Shown here: one piece after another, positions 25,630-34,786 of the stretch | Layout of the letters: every line of letters begins with the position of its first letter | Position numbering within the stretch: the first letter of the stretch is position 1 | From: Streptomyces syringium | Lineage (GTDB): Bacteria > Actinomycetota > Actinomycetes > Streptomycetales > Streptomycetaceae | Assembly: GCF_017876625.1 (NCBI RefSeq) | Contig: NZ_JAGIOH010000001.1 | Coordinates: 2,666,001 to 2,730,000 of the forward strand | Direction of reading: 5' to 3' | Length of the DNA stretch: 64,000 nucleotides | The notes under the pieces: generated by a model | The model's input: the letters and a program-made list of their open reading frames with translations, nothing else | Told to the model about the DNA's origin: nothing | The model's database searches: none | Program-made: the position numbers and the translations under genes

Positions 25630-28600
25630 TCAGCCCTCGACGCCGTAGTACTGCGCGAGGAAGCCCGTCACCTCCTCCGCGTGCGGGCTCAGCTCCGGCA
25701 GGTGCGTCGCGAGCGCGTCGCGCACCGCCCGGGAGAGCTCGGCCCGTCCGGTGGCCGCGCCCTTGACGTAGGGGTCCAGGCGCCGGACGAGCTCGTAGTT
25801 GCTCTCCACGTCCAGCTGCCGCATCGCCCGCTCCAGGGGCGCGGCCTCGGCGGCGGCGACGGGCGGCAGGAGCCGGCTGACGAAGGTGACGCGGTGCATC
25901 ACCCGCCAGCACGGCGGCTTGCGGTCCGACTGGCGGGCCTGGCGCAGCGCGGCCGCGTTCGGGTCGGTGCCGCTCTCCAGCCAGGCCGGGTCGACGACCT
26001 TGTGGAAGAAGGTGTCGAAGTGCTCGGTGTCCTCGCCGAGGTAGAAGCTGAGGAACCGGTACGCGTCCACCTTGCCGGGTGCGTTGACGGGCTTGCCGTC
26101 GGCGTCGAAGACCGGCTTGCGGCCCGCGTCGTACTGCTGGACGTTGCCCGACGGCGAGCAGGTGACGTTGAGGCCGAAGGACCGGGTGGCCTCCTTGCCG
26201 CGCGCCCGGGTGGCGGTCATGCCGCCCCCGATGGAGGCGTCGAGCTGGGCGTTGATGCCGATGCCCATGACGTCGAAGGACGTGCCGAGGGAGGTGCCCA
26301 CCGAGCCGGACAGCGAGTAGGAGCCCGAGGTGGTCTCGCTGACGGCGTCGGTGGTCTCGGTGGTCTCGGCGAAGAACCCGCCGTCCGCCGTCCACACATA
26401 GGTGTTGACCAGGTCGCGGCGTGAGAAGCCCGCACCGGTGGAGCTGCCGGCGGTCTCCCGCGCCGTGCCGGGCGCGGTGTCCCCGCCGATCGCACCGCCC
26501 AGGACCCGGCCCGCCCGCTCGGCGGTGGGGTCGGGTGCGTGGGTCTCGGTGGACACGGACTCGTAGTAGCCGCGCAGCCGCTGTTGCTCGCGCTGGATGC
26601 GCCGCTTGATGGCATAGGCCTCGCGCGGCTTGTAGTAGCTGTATTCGCCGTGGTCGCGGGCGGCGGTGTAGTCCGGGTCGAGGACCTTGCCGCGCTCGTC
26701 GAAGCCGACCGTGCCGTCGAGGGTGCCCTGCTTGGTGTAGCGGGGGTTGAGGGGGAAGGGAACGACGTTCCAGTCCTTGGGAATGTCGGGGTTGGGCTGG
26801 ATGCGGTAGGCGACCAGGGCGCCGCTGTGCGCGAGCCGCAGCGCGAAGACGTCGGCGGTCTGGGACTGGACCAGGGCGAAGCCGGTGTTGACGGGGATGT
26901 AACGGCGGCCGAGGGCCGGGTTGAGGGGCCTCAGCGGGTCCTCCCAGCTGCCGGAGAGGTCGACCTTCAGGGAACGGGCGGTGTTCTCGCCCTGCGAGAC
27001 GGCCGTCTCCTCGGCCCAGCTGTTGGAGAACTCCAGGCTGCCCCGGACACCCGCCGACACCTTCGCCTTCACCATCGACTTGGCGACACCGAAGCCGAGC
27101 GGTGCGGTGATCATCCACATGTCGACGTCGACCTCGTTCGACAGCGCGAAGCCGAACGCCGCGTCGACGCTGCGCTCCTTGGCCGACGACAGCGAGTGGA
27201 CGACCTCCTCGGCCTCGGTGAACTCCACCGACGCGATGCCGTCGTAGGTCGAGCGGTCGGGGTCGACGGTGTTGGGCGTGAGGTTCTCCGACGGGACCGG
27301 CGGCGCGCCCTCGACATAGCCGACCAGCTGCGGGTCGAACTGCACCTGGCTGACCCACTCGCTCACCAGGTCACCGACCTTGTAGCCGGTGACCAGGTGC
27401 CAGCGGCCGTCCCGCAGATAGCCGTACGCCCGCTTCAGGACGCCGAACGCCTCGCCCTTGGCGGTGTACTGCATGTCGGCGTACTCGGCGACGGCCGGCG
27501 AACCGGAGACCGTCTCGTGGAAGGGGGTGCGCATCGCGGCGAGCGCCGAGCGGACCTGGGCGGTGTCGGTGGAGACCGGCGCCGTGGACAGGACCGCGGC
27601 GGGACGGGCGTCACCGCCGGACAGCGTCAGGTGGTTGCCGCGCAGCCCCTCGTCCCGTACAAGTTCCGCCGTGGTCTCGGTGGAGGCGGCGTCGAACGGC
27701 CAGTAGGCGATGAGGTCTTCCTTCTCGCCGCCCAGCCGGGTGAAGAGGTTGTCGAGGACCTGTTCCTGGGTGCGGGCCGTGCGCCAGATCCGCACCTCTT
27801 CGAGTACGCCGTCGAAGGCCTGGCCGGCCGTGCCGTCCTTGCGCCGGGCGCCGAGGGTGAGCTGGGCGTCGCCGTGGTCGGCGAAGTCCGCCGACTCCAG
27901 CGGGTCGCAGGCCACCGAGACGCCGTTGCGGTAGAGACGGAAGGCGCTGCCGCGCGGGTCGGGATTGCGGGTCCAGCGGGCACCGCGCAGCCGGAGGGCG
28001 TGCGAGCCGGTGGTGTCGGCGGCGGTGTTGCCCGCGTTCTCCTCGAACCGCCAGTGCGCCGTCAGGCCCCGGTCGCGGGTGGAGACGGGCGCGCCGAGCT
28101 GGGCGGCGTCGCGTGCCGCGCCCCACAGCCGGACCTCGGCGACGACGCCGGTGAAGGCGTGCGTCTCAAGGCCGTCCCGGGCCCGGCCGATGTCGAGCGT
28201 GCCGGTGTTGCCCTTGGGGCCGGGACCCTCGTAGCGGGCGGTGCCGGCCTCGCGGCCGTCGATGAAGAAGCGGACCTCCTGCCACTCCCGCATGTCCACG
28301 GACTCGACGAGCTCCACGGTCTGCTTGACCGGCTTGCCGTCCGCGCCGACGGTGGTGATCTCCTGGTTGCCCTTGCGCTCCTGCGTCGACCGGCCGCCCT
28401 TGCGGACGACACCGATCCGGTGGAACGTTCCGGCGGTCAGGGCCGCGGTGGAGGCGAGCCGGACGAGCTTGCCGCCCGGCTCCTCGAAGGCGAACTCCAG
28501 CGTCCCGTCGGGCAGGACGAGCAGCCGGTAGGGGACGCTGCCGCCGGAGCCGTCGGCGGCCCGGCCCTTGGAGAGCAGGCCCTGGGTGGTGCCGAGGGCG

Positions 28601-31600
28601 TCGACGCGGCAGAAGACCTCGATCGTGAGGTCGTCGGGGATGTCGAGGGCGTCGTTGTCGGGAGTCTCGAGGTACGCGCCGTCGGTCAGCTCGACGGCCC
28701 ACGACTGCTCGTAGGCGGCGGCGAGGTGGGCCCATTCGCGCGGGGGGAAGGTGGCGCGGGTGGCGACGAGGCTGCCGCCGACGGCGGCGACGACGCGGTA
28801 GCCGGCGTCCGGGTCCGCCGCCGTGGACAGGGCGGCGGGCGCGGTGACGGGGCTGACGCCGCCCTTGAGGTACACGTGCCGGCCGTTGCCGGAGCGGTCC
28901 AGGACGCCCGGCTTCCCGGCCACCTGGGGTGCCGGTTCGGCGTAGGGCCAGTAGCCCATCAGGCCCGGCTCCTCGCCGGTCAGCCGCCGGTTCTTCATCC
29001 GCCGGACCTCGGCGGCGGTGCGGGCGGTGTCCCACAGCCGGACCTCGTCCGTCTCCACCTGCGCGTATTCGGGCACCCAGCCGGCGAAGGAGCTGCCGAA
29101 GCTGAAGTCACCGTTGCCGAGGTAGTGGCCCGACGCGACGCGCTTGCCCTCCTCGACGCCGTCCTTGTAGATCACCTGCTCCCGGGTGGCCGCGTCGTAG
29201 ACGCAGGCCCAGTGGTGCCAGTCGGTGTCGTCGTTGCCGTGGTTGGTGGTGAGGTCGTCACCGTAGAACGCGAACGTGAAGGCGCTGGTGTCGCGGAAGC
29301 CGATGTGCAGGGATCCCCTCGTGGTGGCGTGCGAGGTCCCGTGGCCGATGATGTAGTGCGGCCGGTACTCCCACTCCGTCGTGCGCCGGGCCCAGAACTC
29401 CACCGTGAAGCTCTTGCCGGCGAGGTCGATGCTCTTCTCGGTGACGGCCACGCCGCTCTTGCCGTCGAAGGCCAGCGCGGGGGTCGCCACGGCGGTCGGG
29501 GCGAGGAGCCCCAGCGAGTACGGGACGTCGCCGGTGCGGGCGTGGACGATCCTGGCCGCGCCCGAGATCCGCTCGGGGTTGATCCACGCCTCCAGGGTCA
29601 GGTCGCGGGTCACCGCGGCCCGGTCCAGCTGCTCCTCCGGCAGGGTGAGGACGTTCCGCTGTCCGTCGAAGGAGTACGCCCGGCCCGGCTTGTCCGCGCG
29701 CCAGCGGCAGGCGTGCCCGGCGACCGGGTCGGCCACCTCGCCGAGCGGGATCTCCTGTGCCGCACCGGGGTCGGCGAACAGCAGGTGGGAGCCCGCGGAC
29801 AGCGGAACACCGGGCCGGCTGGAGGAGGCGGAGCGGTGGTCGTAGCGCAGGCGCACGACCGCATCGCCCGGCTGCGGCTCGGGTCCGCCCTCACCGTCGC
29901 CCAGCCGGAGCGAGGTCGCTCCCGGCGCGTGGTCGGCTTCCGTGAGGTAGAGGTGGCCGCCGACCGTGACGGGCGTACGGGCGGGCAGGGCGCCGGACAG
30001 TGCCTCGGCGAGCTGGAGCACACCGCCGACGATGTCACCGGCCTTGCCGCCGGACAGGAGTCGCGTGGTGGCGTCGAACGACTTCACCGCGCCCACGGTG
30101 ACGGGCGTCTCCGGCGCCCCGTTGACGATCGCGGCGAAGTCGGCGGCCCGGCGCGGCAGCCGCTTCCAGGTCTCGCGCTCCCCGTCCCGCTCGACGGTGA
30201 GGTCGCACAGGCCGGGCCCGTCGCCTTCGCTGACGCGGATCCGTACCGCGCCCAGGTCGGTGCCGGAGTCCCGGGCGGTGAAGGTGACGGCCGTGCCGTC
30301 GCCCGCCGTCAGACGCCGGGAGGAGCGGGCCACCACCGTGTCGTAGTAGGCGGCGAAGAACTGCCCGTTGGAGCCGCGGAAATACACCACGACGTTCCCG
30401 GTGGCGCTGTCCAGCAGGTGCGGCCGGTCGGCCGAGCGGGCGAAGGCCAGCAGGGCGCCGGAGCAGCTCAGACCGGTGCGGTCGAGGGAGAGCTGCGGCA
30501 TGGGCAGCGCGATGTCGTCGGCGCCCTTGAGGCCGCCGGTCAGACGGGCGAGCTCCTCGCGGGCGGCGGCCAACTCGGCCTGGAGGGCGGCGATCTCGCG
30601 CTGCCGCTCGGCGAGCAGCTCGCGCTTGGGCCGGAGCTCGGCGAGCTGCGCATCGAGGGCCTCGACGCGCTTGACGGCGTCGGCGATGTCGGGGTGCCCG
30701 CCGTAGAGGGCGACCCGCTCCAGGATGATCAGCCCGGCGGCGTAGTCGGCCATCCCGGTGGTGTCGTGCTGGACGACGCGGTCGTCGAGCCGGTCGGGCG
30801 CGCAGACCGACTTCTCGCTGTTCCGGTTGGTCAGGAGGACGGAGCCGTCGCGCTGCTCGTAGATGCCGAAGAGGCTGTTCCAGGCGCCGGCTTCGCGCCG
30901 GTAGACGATGAGCGGGGTGTCGTTGTCCTTGCTCGCGCCCGAGACGTTGAGGTCCTTGCCCGTGTGGATGTTGCGCAGGTTGTAGAGCATGGAGCCGTTC
31001 CACCCGGACCCGGGCGGCATCTCGATGGACCACAGCGCCGACTTCGCGTCCTTGTCGGAGGTGCGGATCACCGGCGGGTAGTCGCCCTGCCCCTGGCCGT
31101 CGCCCTTGACCGCGAGGTACTGGTCCTTGCCGTTCCGGGTCACCCGGAAGCGCAGCCGGAGCGACCAGCCCGTGAAGTCCTGCGACCGGGTGTAGAAGAG
31201 CCCGCGCAGGCGCTCCAGCTCCGGTACGTCGGCGGTCTGCCGGGTGAGGTCGGCGGCCTCGGCCTCCTTGGCCGCGATCTCCCGGACCGTCTCCCGGATC
31301 CGGCCGTCCAGCTCACTGATCGTCTCCACGTCGGCGCTGCCGTCCGGCGCGGCGAGCACCGGCAGCGTCAGCTCGTCGGGGACCTGGGCGAGCCGCCCGT
31401 CGCGTCCCACGCCGAAGTCGACGGTGGCCAGGTACGACTCCTCGGAGGCCGCGCCGGTCTTCGGGTCGGGGCCACCGGTCGCGTACGAGAGCAGCACCCG
31501 GGCCTGCCGCTTGGCGGGCTTCGCGGCCCGGTCGTAGCCCGTGCTGGTGTCCTCCTGCTGGTGGTAGAGGACGGCGGACAGCCCGGAGACGGTCGTGCGG

Positions 31601-33258
31601 CCGGTCACCGCGAAGCTGTCGCGGCGTACGCCGGGGTGGTCGCCGATGGGCGCTTCGGACGCCACCCACCGCGGTGCGCCGACGAACGCGCCGTGGCGGG
31701 CGTGGTCCGTCTGGTCGTGCAGGCGGGTGCCGGAGCCCTCGTCGAAGCGGTAGTAGGCGATCAGGCCGGGGTCGTTGCCGATGAGGCGGACGCTCTTGTC
31801 ACGCTCGATCTCGTCGGGGGTCCGGGCGCGGTCCCAGATCCGTACCTCGTCGAGTTCGGCGCGGGCGCCCTGGGCGAGGGCGCGGCCCAGCAGCAGGGCG
31901 CCGGTACCGGTGTAGCCGGAGCCCGTGGTGCGGCTGCCGGCCTGCTCGCCGTCGCGGTAGACGGTCTGCCGACGGGCCTCGTGGTCGTAGACGCAGGCCC
32001 AGTGGTGCCAGGAGGTGTCCGTGACCGGGCCGTCGACGTTGAGGTCCTCGGCGTAGAAGGCGAAGGTGAAGCGGTTGTCCTCGCGGAAACCGATGTGCAG
32101 GGACTTGAGCGGGCTGCCCGACTCGTCCCCGTGGCCGATCAGGAACTCCTGGCGGCCCGTCGCGGTGCGCCGCGCCCAGAACTCGACGGTGAAGTCGGTG
32201 CCGGCGAGCCGCGGTCCTTCGGGCACGCGCACATGGGCGTCGCCCTCGCCGAAGGCCAGCGCGGTCTCCGCGTGCCCCTCGGTGCTCACCACGGGAACCA
32301 GCGGCTGCCCGCTGAACGGGCAGGTGCCCGGCCCGCTCTCGTACACCGCGTCGCGGTAGGCGGCGTCGGGGCTGGTCCATGCCTGCGTGCCCTGGAGGTT
32401 GAACAGCCCGTCGCGGCCCTGCTCGATGTTGAAGGAGTCGATGCGGCCGGTGGCGTCGTTGTGCGCGAAGACCTGCCAGCGCTGCCGCCCGTGCACGGCG
32501 GTGGGGACGAGTAAGGCGGTGAAGCGCCCGCCGGAGAGGTTGCGGACGAACGACAGCTCCTGGGTCGGCTCGTGGAAGGGGCGGCCTTCCATGTCCGTGG
32601 TGCCGAGGCTGTCCTTGGCCGAGTCGGGGCGGGTCCTGTGGCGGCTGCGGCGGTAGCGGGCCTCCAGGACCGGCTTCAGTTCGCCGCCGACGAGCAGGAA
32701 GCGGTCGCAGAGCAGGGTGTCCGCCACCAGGGGCACCTTGGCGCCCTCGCGGTCCTTGACGTGGTCCGCGCGGTCCCCATCGCCGGAGGAGGCGCCGCCG
32801 GTGAGCTTGTGGACCGCGTCGGGGTGCGCCGCCCCGATGGACTGGCGCAGCACCACGATGTGCGTGCCGTCGGATATGGCGTGGAAGGGGGCGAGGGCGG
32901 TGAGCCTGGCCGTGGTGGACAGGAAGGGGTCCACCTCGTCCTCGTCCAGCCGCTCGCCGGGGGCGGCCTCCACCCTGCCGCCGCGCTTGACGGTCGGCAG
33001 CGCGGTGGCGCCGACGGCCGCGAAGCCCGCATCCGTGATCTCGGAGGGGAAACGCAGCGGGAGGGGGTTCTCCGACCAGTAGGCGGCGTCGAGTTCGCCC
33101 TTGGTCTCGTCGTGCCGCGCGAGGTCGAGCACGGTGTACACGAGCCGCCGCTGGTCGTCCATGGCCAGGGCCACGGTCGTGCCCTGGTGGCGCACCGTGG
33201 TGGTGTGGACGTAGGGGCGGTCGCTGTAGACCTTGAGCAGGTGGCTGTCGCCGGACAA
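25630..33258 (-). CDS. Giant multi-lectin (LamG/ricin-like) protein, unknown function
   Basis: About 2542 residues. Visible modules: LamG/concanavalin-like domains at ~330-485, ~1260-1423 and ~1519-1719 (repeated FTVEFWARR, WHHWACVYD and EVRIWD signatures), with a fourth, partial one at ~1730-1880. A ricin-like beta-trefoil lies at ~695-830 (QYLAVKG, TGKDLNVSG). Coiled coils lie at ~640-683 and ~856-906. Residues ~1900-2542 are unlike any family I recognise, with Ser/Thr-rich amphipathic stretches around Gly/Ala-rich cores at ~2014-2086 and ~2291-2368, reminiscent of membrane-inserting hairpins. No signal peptide or anchor is visible. The TTG at 33258 is chosen for GGGAG 7 bases upstream; an ATG at 33324 lacks a ribosome site. 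A TTA codon (codon 249) implies bldA dependence. I do not recognise a characterised homologue. Confidence 0.75.
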   Translation of the reverse strand: MSGDSHLLKVYSDRPYVHTTTVRHQGTTVALAMDDQRRLVYTVLDLARHDETKGELDAAYWSENPLPLRFPSEITDAGFAAVGATALPTVKRGGRVEAAPGERLDEDEVDPFLSTTARLTALAPFHAISDGTHIVVLRQSIGAAHPDAVHKLTGGASSGDGDRADHVKDREGAKVPLVADTLLCDRFLLVGGELKPVLEARYRRSRHRTRPDSAKDSLGTTDMEGRPFHEPTQELSFVRNLSGGRFTALLVPTAVHGRQRWQVFAHNDATGRIDSFNIEQGRDGLFNLQGTQAWTSPDAAYRDAVYESGPGTCPFSGQPLVPVVSTEGHAETALAFGEGDAHVRVPEGPRLAGTDFTVEFWARRTATGRQEFLIGHGDESGSPLKSLHIGFREDNRFTFAFYAEDLNVDGPVTDTSWHHWACVYDHEARRQTVYRDGEQAGSRTTGSGYTGTGALLLGRALAQGARAELDEVRIWDRARTPDEIERDKSVRLIGNDPGLIAYYRFDEGSGTRLHDQTDHARHGAFVGAPRWVASEAPIGDHPGVRRDSFAVTGRTTVSGLSAVLYHQQEDTSTGYDRAAKPAKRQARVLLSYATGGPDPKTGAASEESYLATVDFGVGRDGRLAQVPDELTLPVLAAPDGSADVETISELDGRIRETVREIAAKEAEAADLTRQTADVPELERLRGLFYTRSQDFTGWSLRLRFRVTRNGKDQYLAVKGDGQGQGDYPPVIRTSDKDAKSALWSIEMPPGSGWNGSMLYNLRNIHTGKDLNVSGASKDNDTPLIVYRREAGAWNSLFGIYEQRDGSVLLTNRNSEKSVCAPDRLDDRVVQHDTTGMADYAAGLIILERVALYGGHPDIADAVKRVEALDAQLAELRPKRELLAERQREIAALQAELAAAREELARLTGGLKGADDIALPMPQLSLDRTGLSCSGALLAFARSADRPHLLDSATGNVVVYFRGSNGQFFAAYYDTVVARSSRRLTAGDGTAVTFTARDSGTDLGAVRIRVSEGDGPGLCDLTVERDGERETWKRLPRRAADFAAIVNGAPETPVTVGAVKSFDATTRLLSGGKAGDIVGGVLQLAEALSGALPARTPVTVGGHLYLTEADHAPGATSLRLGDGEGGPEPQPGDAVVRLRYDHRSASSSRPGVPLSAGSHLLFADPGAAQEIPLGEVADPVAGHACRWRADKPGRAYSFDGQRNVLTLPEEQLDRAAVTRDLTLEAWINPERISGAARIVHARTGDVPYSLGLLAPTAVATPALAFDGKSGVAVTEKSIDLAGKSFTVEFWARRTTEWEYRPHYIIGHGTSHATTRGSLHIGFRDTSAFTFAFYGDDLTTNHGNDDTDWHHWACVYDAATREQVIYKDGVEEGKRVASGHYLGNGDFSFGSSFAGWVPEYAQVETDEVRLWDTARTAAEVRRMKNRRLTGEEPGLMGYWPYAEPAPQVAGKPGVLDRSGNGRHVYLKGGVSPVTAPAALSTAADPDAGYRVVAAVGGSLVATRATFPPREWAHLAAAYEQSWAVELTDGAYLETPDNDALDIPDDLTIEVFCRVDALGTTQGLLSKGRAADGSGGSVPYRLLVLPDGTLEFAFEEPGGKLVRLASTAALTAGTFHRIGVVRKGGRSTQERKGNQEITTVGADGKPVKQTVELVESVDMREWQEVRFFIDGREAGTARYEGPGPKGNTGTLDIGRARDGLETHAFTGVVAEVRLWGAARDAAQLGAPVSTRDRGLTAHWRFEENAGNTAADTTGSHALRLRGARWTRNPDPRGSAFRLYRNGVSVACDPLESADFADHGDAQLTLGARRKDGTAGQAFDGVLEEVRIWRTARTQEQVLDNLFTRLGGEKEDLIAYWPFDAASTETTAELVRDEGLRGNHLTLSGGDARPAAVLSTAPVSTDTAQVRSALAAMRTPFHETVSGSPAVAEYADMQYTAKGEAFGVLKRAYGYLRDGRWHLVTGYKVGDLVSEWVSQVQFDPQLVGYVEGAPPVPSENLTPNTVDPDRSTYDGIASVEFTEAEEVVHSLSSAKERSVDAAFGFALSNEVDVDMWMITAPLGFGVAKSMVKAKVSAGVRGSLEFSNSWAEETAVSQGENTARSLKVDLSGSWEDPLRPLNPALGRRYIPVNTGFALVQSQTADVFALRLAHSGALVAYRIQPNPDIPKDWNVVPFPLNPRYTKQGTLDGTVGFDERGKVLDPDYTAARDHGEYSYYKPREAYAIKRRIQREQQRLRGYYESVSTETHAPDPTAERAGRVLGGAIGGDTAPGTARETAGSSTGAGFSRRDLVNTYVWTADGGFFAETTETTDAVSETTSGSYSLSGSVGTSLGTSFDVMGIGINAQLDASIGGGMTATRARGKEATRSFGLNVTCSPSGNVQQYDAGRKPVFDADGKPVNAPGKVDAYRFLSFYLGEDTEHFDTFFHKVVDPAWLESGTDPNAAALRQARQSDRKPPCWRVMHRVTFVSRLLPPVAAAEAAPLERAMRQLDVESNYELVRRLDPYVKGAATGRAELSRAVRDALATHLPELSPHAEEVTGFLAQYYGVEG
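32512..32514 (-). promoter_or_regulatory. TTA (bldA-dependent) codon in the giant gene
   Basis: Codon 249 of the giant reading frame is TTA (F-T-A-L-L-V-P), the only one I noticed in that gene. In Streptomyces TTA is read by the developmentally controlled bldA tRNA, so full translation would be delayed to aerial growth or late culture. Confidence 0.8.
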
Positions 33259-33341
33259 AGGGTCTCCCTGGAAAGGACTCTGGCAGAGGGACCGGGCAGA
33301 CGTCACCACACACCTCTGCCTCATGACACGCAGCGATCAAA

Positions 33342-33362
33342 CGATTTCTCAAGGTAAAATCG
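33342..33362. promoter_or_regulatory. Inverted repeat in the giant gene's promoter region
   Basis: CGATTT and AAATCG arms are separated by 9 bases (CTCAAGGTA) in an AT-rich patch that stands out in this high-GC sequence. It lies 84 bases before the TTG start of the giant gene. A -35-like TTGACG on the minus strand sits just beyond, at 33365-33370. It may be a regulator site. Confidence 0.4.
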
Positions 33363-33439
33363 CACGTCAAGAGGCGGATTCCGCCAGGGCGAACGGGCAG
33401 TTGGCCGGTTTCGGGGCCCGCGGCCGCGCGGCATGGTTA

Positions 33440-33469
33440 TTGACGCCGTGTCGATCCGCGTCCTACCGT
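33440..33469 (+). promoter_or_regulatory. Predicted csnR operon promoter
   Basis: TTGACG (33440-33445) and TACCGT (33464-33469) are spaced by 18 bases, a good Streptomyces housekeeping-sigma match. Transcription would start near 33476, just before the palindromic operator. Confidence 0.6.
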
Positions 33470-33479
33470 CCCACCCCAA

Positions 33480-33494
33480 TAGGAAGGTTTCCTA
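33480..33494 (+). promoter_or_regulatory. CsnR-type palindromic operator
   Basis: TAGGAAGGTTTCCTA has perfect 6-bp arms (TAGGAA/TTCCTA) around GGT. It closely resembles the AGGAAA-TTTCCT palindrome bound by the ROK repressor CsnR at chitosanase and csn promoters in Streptomyces. It sits immediately downstream of the predicted transcription start, so bound repressor would block elongation or initiation: autoregulation of csnR and its operon. Confidence 0.75.
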
Positions 33495-33532
33495 ACAGAC
33501 TTTCCGAGACGTCGAAGGGCGGGTGCGAGGCC

Positions 33533-34729
33533 ATGGCCCAGGCCCCCGGGACACCCCGCGTGCTGCGGGCCATGAACGACCGCGCCGCGCTCGATCTGCT
33601 CGTCACCCACGGCCCCCTCACCCGCACCCGGCTCGGCGAGCTGACCGGGCTGTCCAAGCCCACCGCCTCCCAGCTCCTCGGCCGGCTGGAGGCCGGCGGG
33701 CTGGTCGTGTCGTCCGGGAGCGTCACGGGCCGGCCCGGCCCCAGCGCCCGGCTGTACGAGGTGAACCCGGCCATCGCGCACGTGGCCGCGCTCGCCGCCG
33801 ACGAGAACGGGATCACCGCGGCCGTCGCGGACATCACCGGCCGCGTCGTCGGCGAACACCACATCGAGGCCGACGCCCTCGCCGAGGAGGTGCGGACCCG
33901 GACACCCGCCCTGGTGGCCGAGGCCGTGGCCGGGGCGCTACGGGGCGCGGGCCTCGGGTGGGACGCGCTGCACCGCACGGTCATCGGCACGCCCGGCGCG
34001 CTCGACCCCCGCACCGGGACCCTGCGCTACGCCCCGCACCTGCCGGGCTGGCACGCGCGCACGCTCCGCGGCGAACTCGCCGAGGCGCTCGGCACGCCCG
34101 TCGTCATCGAGAACGACGTCAATCTCGCCGCCGTCGCCGAACAACACGGCGGTGCCGCCCGGGGCTTCGACGACTTCGTGCTGCTGTGGGCCGACGAGGG
34201 CGTGGGCGCGGCCGTCGTGCTGGGCGGGAAGCCACTGCGGGGGGCGACCGGCGGCGCGGGCGAGGTCGGCTACATGCCGCTGCCCGGCGCGCCGCTCGCG
34301 CGCGGCGGACCGGAGGCCACGACCGGCCCGGACGGGGGCGGCGGCTTCCAGATGCTCGTCAGCTCACCCGCCGTGCTCGAACTCTCCCGTACCTACGGCA
34401 TCGACGCCCGCACCGCCCCCGAGGCGCTGGCCCGGGCGGCCGCCGTGCCGGGCACCGGTGACAACGTCCTCACCGATCTGGCCCGGCGCATCGCCCTCGG
34501 GCTCGCGGCCGTGGTCGCGGTCGTCGACCCCGCGCTCGTGGTGCTGTCGGGCGAGGTGTGCCGGGCCGGCGGGGAGCGGCTGCGCGAGCTGGTGGGGGCG
34601 GAGATGTCCGGACTGGCCCTGCCCCGGCCGGAGTTGCGGCTGAGCACCGTCGAAAGCGCCCCGATTCTGAACGGCGCGCTCCTGACCGCGCTCACCGCCA
34701 CCCGCGACACCGTCTTCGACACCGCCTGA
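33533..34729 (+). CDS. csnR: ROK-family repressor, CsnR-like
   Basis: A 398-residue ROK regulator. An N-terminal winged helix (LLVTHGPLTRTRLGELTGLSKPTASQLLGRLEAGGLV) is followed by a ROK sugar-kinase fold with the phosphate-binding AADENGITAAVAD and the IENDVNLAAVAEQ motif. The zinc-binding cysteine cluster of kinase-competent ROK proteins is not evident, as expected for a sensor. It heads an operon in the same order as S. coelicolor csnR-csnE-csnF-csnG-csnH-csnK, whose effectors are glucosamine oligosaccharides. The ATG at 33533 is chosen by alignment with the HTH start; GCGAGG precedes it. An operator lies 38 bases upstream. Confidence 0.82.
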   Translation: MAQAPGTPRVLRAMNDRAALDLLVTHGPLTRTRLGELTGLSKPTASQLLGRLEAGGLVVSSGSVTGRPGPSARLYEVNPAIAHVAALAADENGITAAVADITGRVVGEHHIEADALAEEVRTRTPALVAEAVAGALRGAGLGWDALHRTVIGTPGALDPRTGTLRYAPHLPGWHARTLRGELAEALGTPVVIENDVNLAAVAEQHGGAARGFDDFVLLWADEGVGAAVVLGGKPLRGATGGAGEVGYMPLPGAPLARGGPEATTGPDGGGGFQMLVSSPAVLELSRTYGIDARTAPEALARAAAVPGTGDNVLTDLARRIALGLAAVVAVVDPALVVLSGEVCRAGGERLRELVGAEMSGLALPRPELRLSTVESAPILNGALLTALTATRDTVFDTA

Positions 34730-34786
34730 CCGCGCGTGTTCCTTCTCGTCCCCTCCCTCCTCCCCCGCAGTGAAAGGAGTCCCGCC

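Noticed and set aside
26539..32514. A 1991-codon open frame on the plus strand opposite the giant gene
   Set aside because: It is an antisense shadow produced by high third-position GC. It lacks domains and a ribosome site, while the minus strand encodes recognisable LamG and ricin-like modules.
25630..33258. Giant gene as a polyketide synthase or NRPS
   Set aside because: No ketosynthase, acyltransferase, carrier or adenylation motifs occur; the repeats are LamG lectin signatures.
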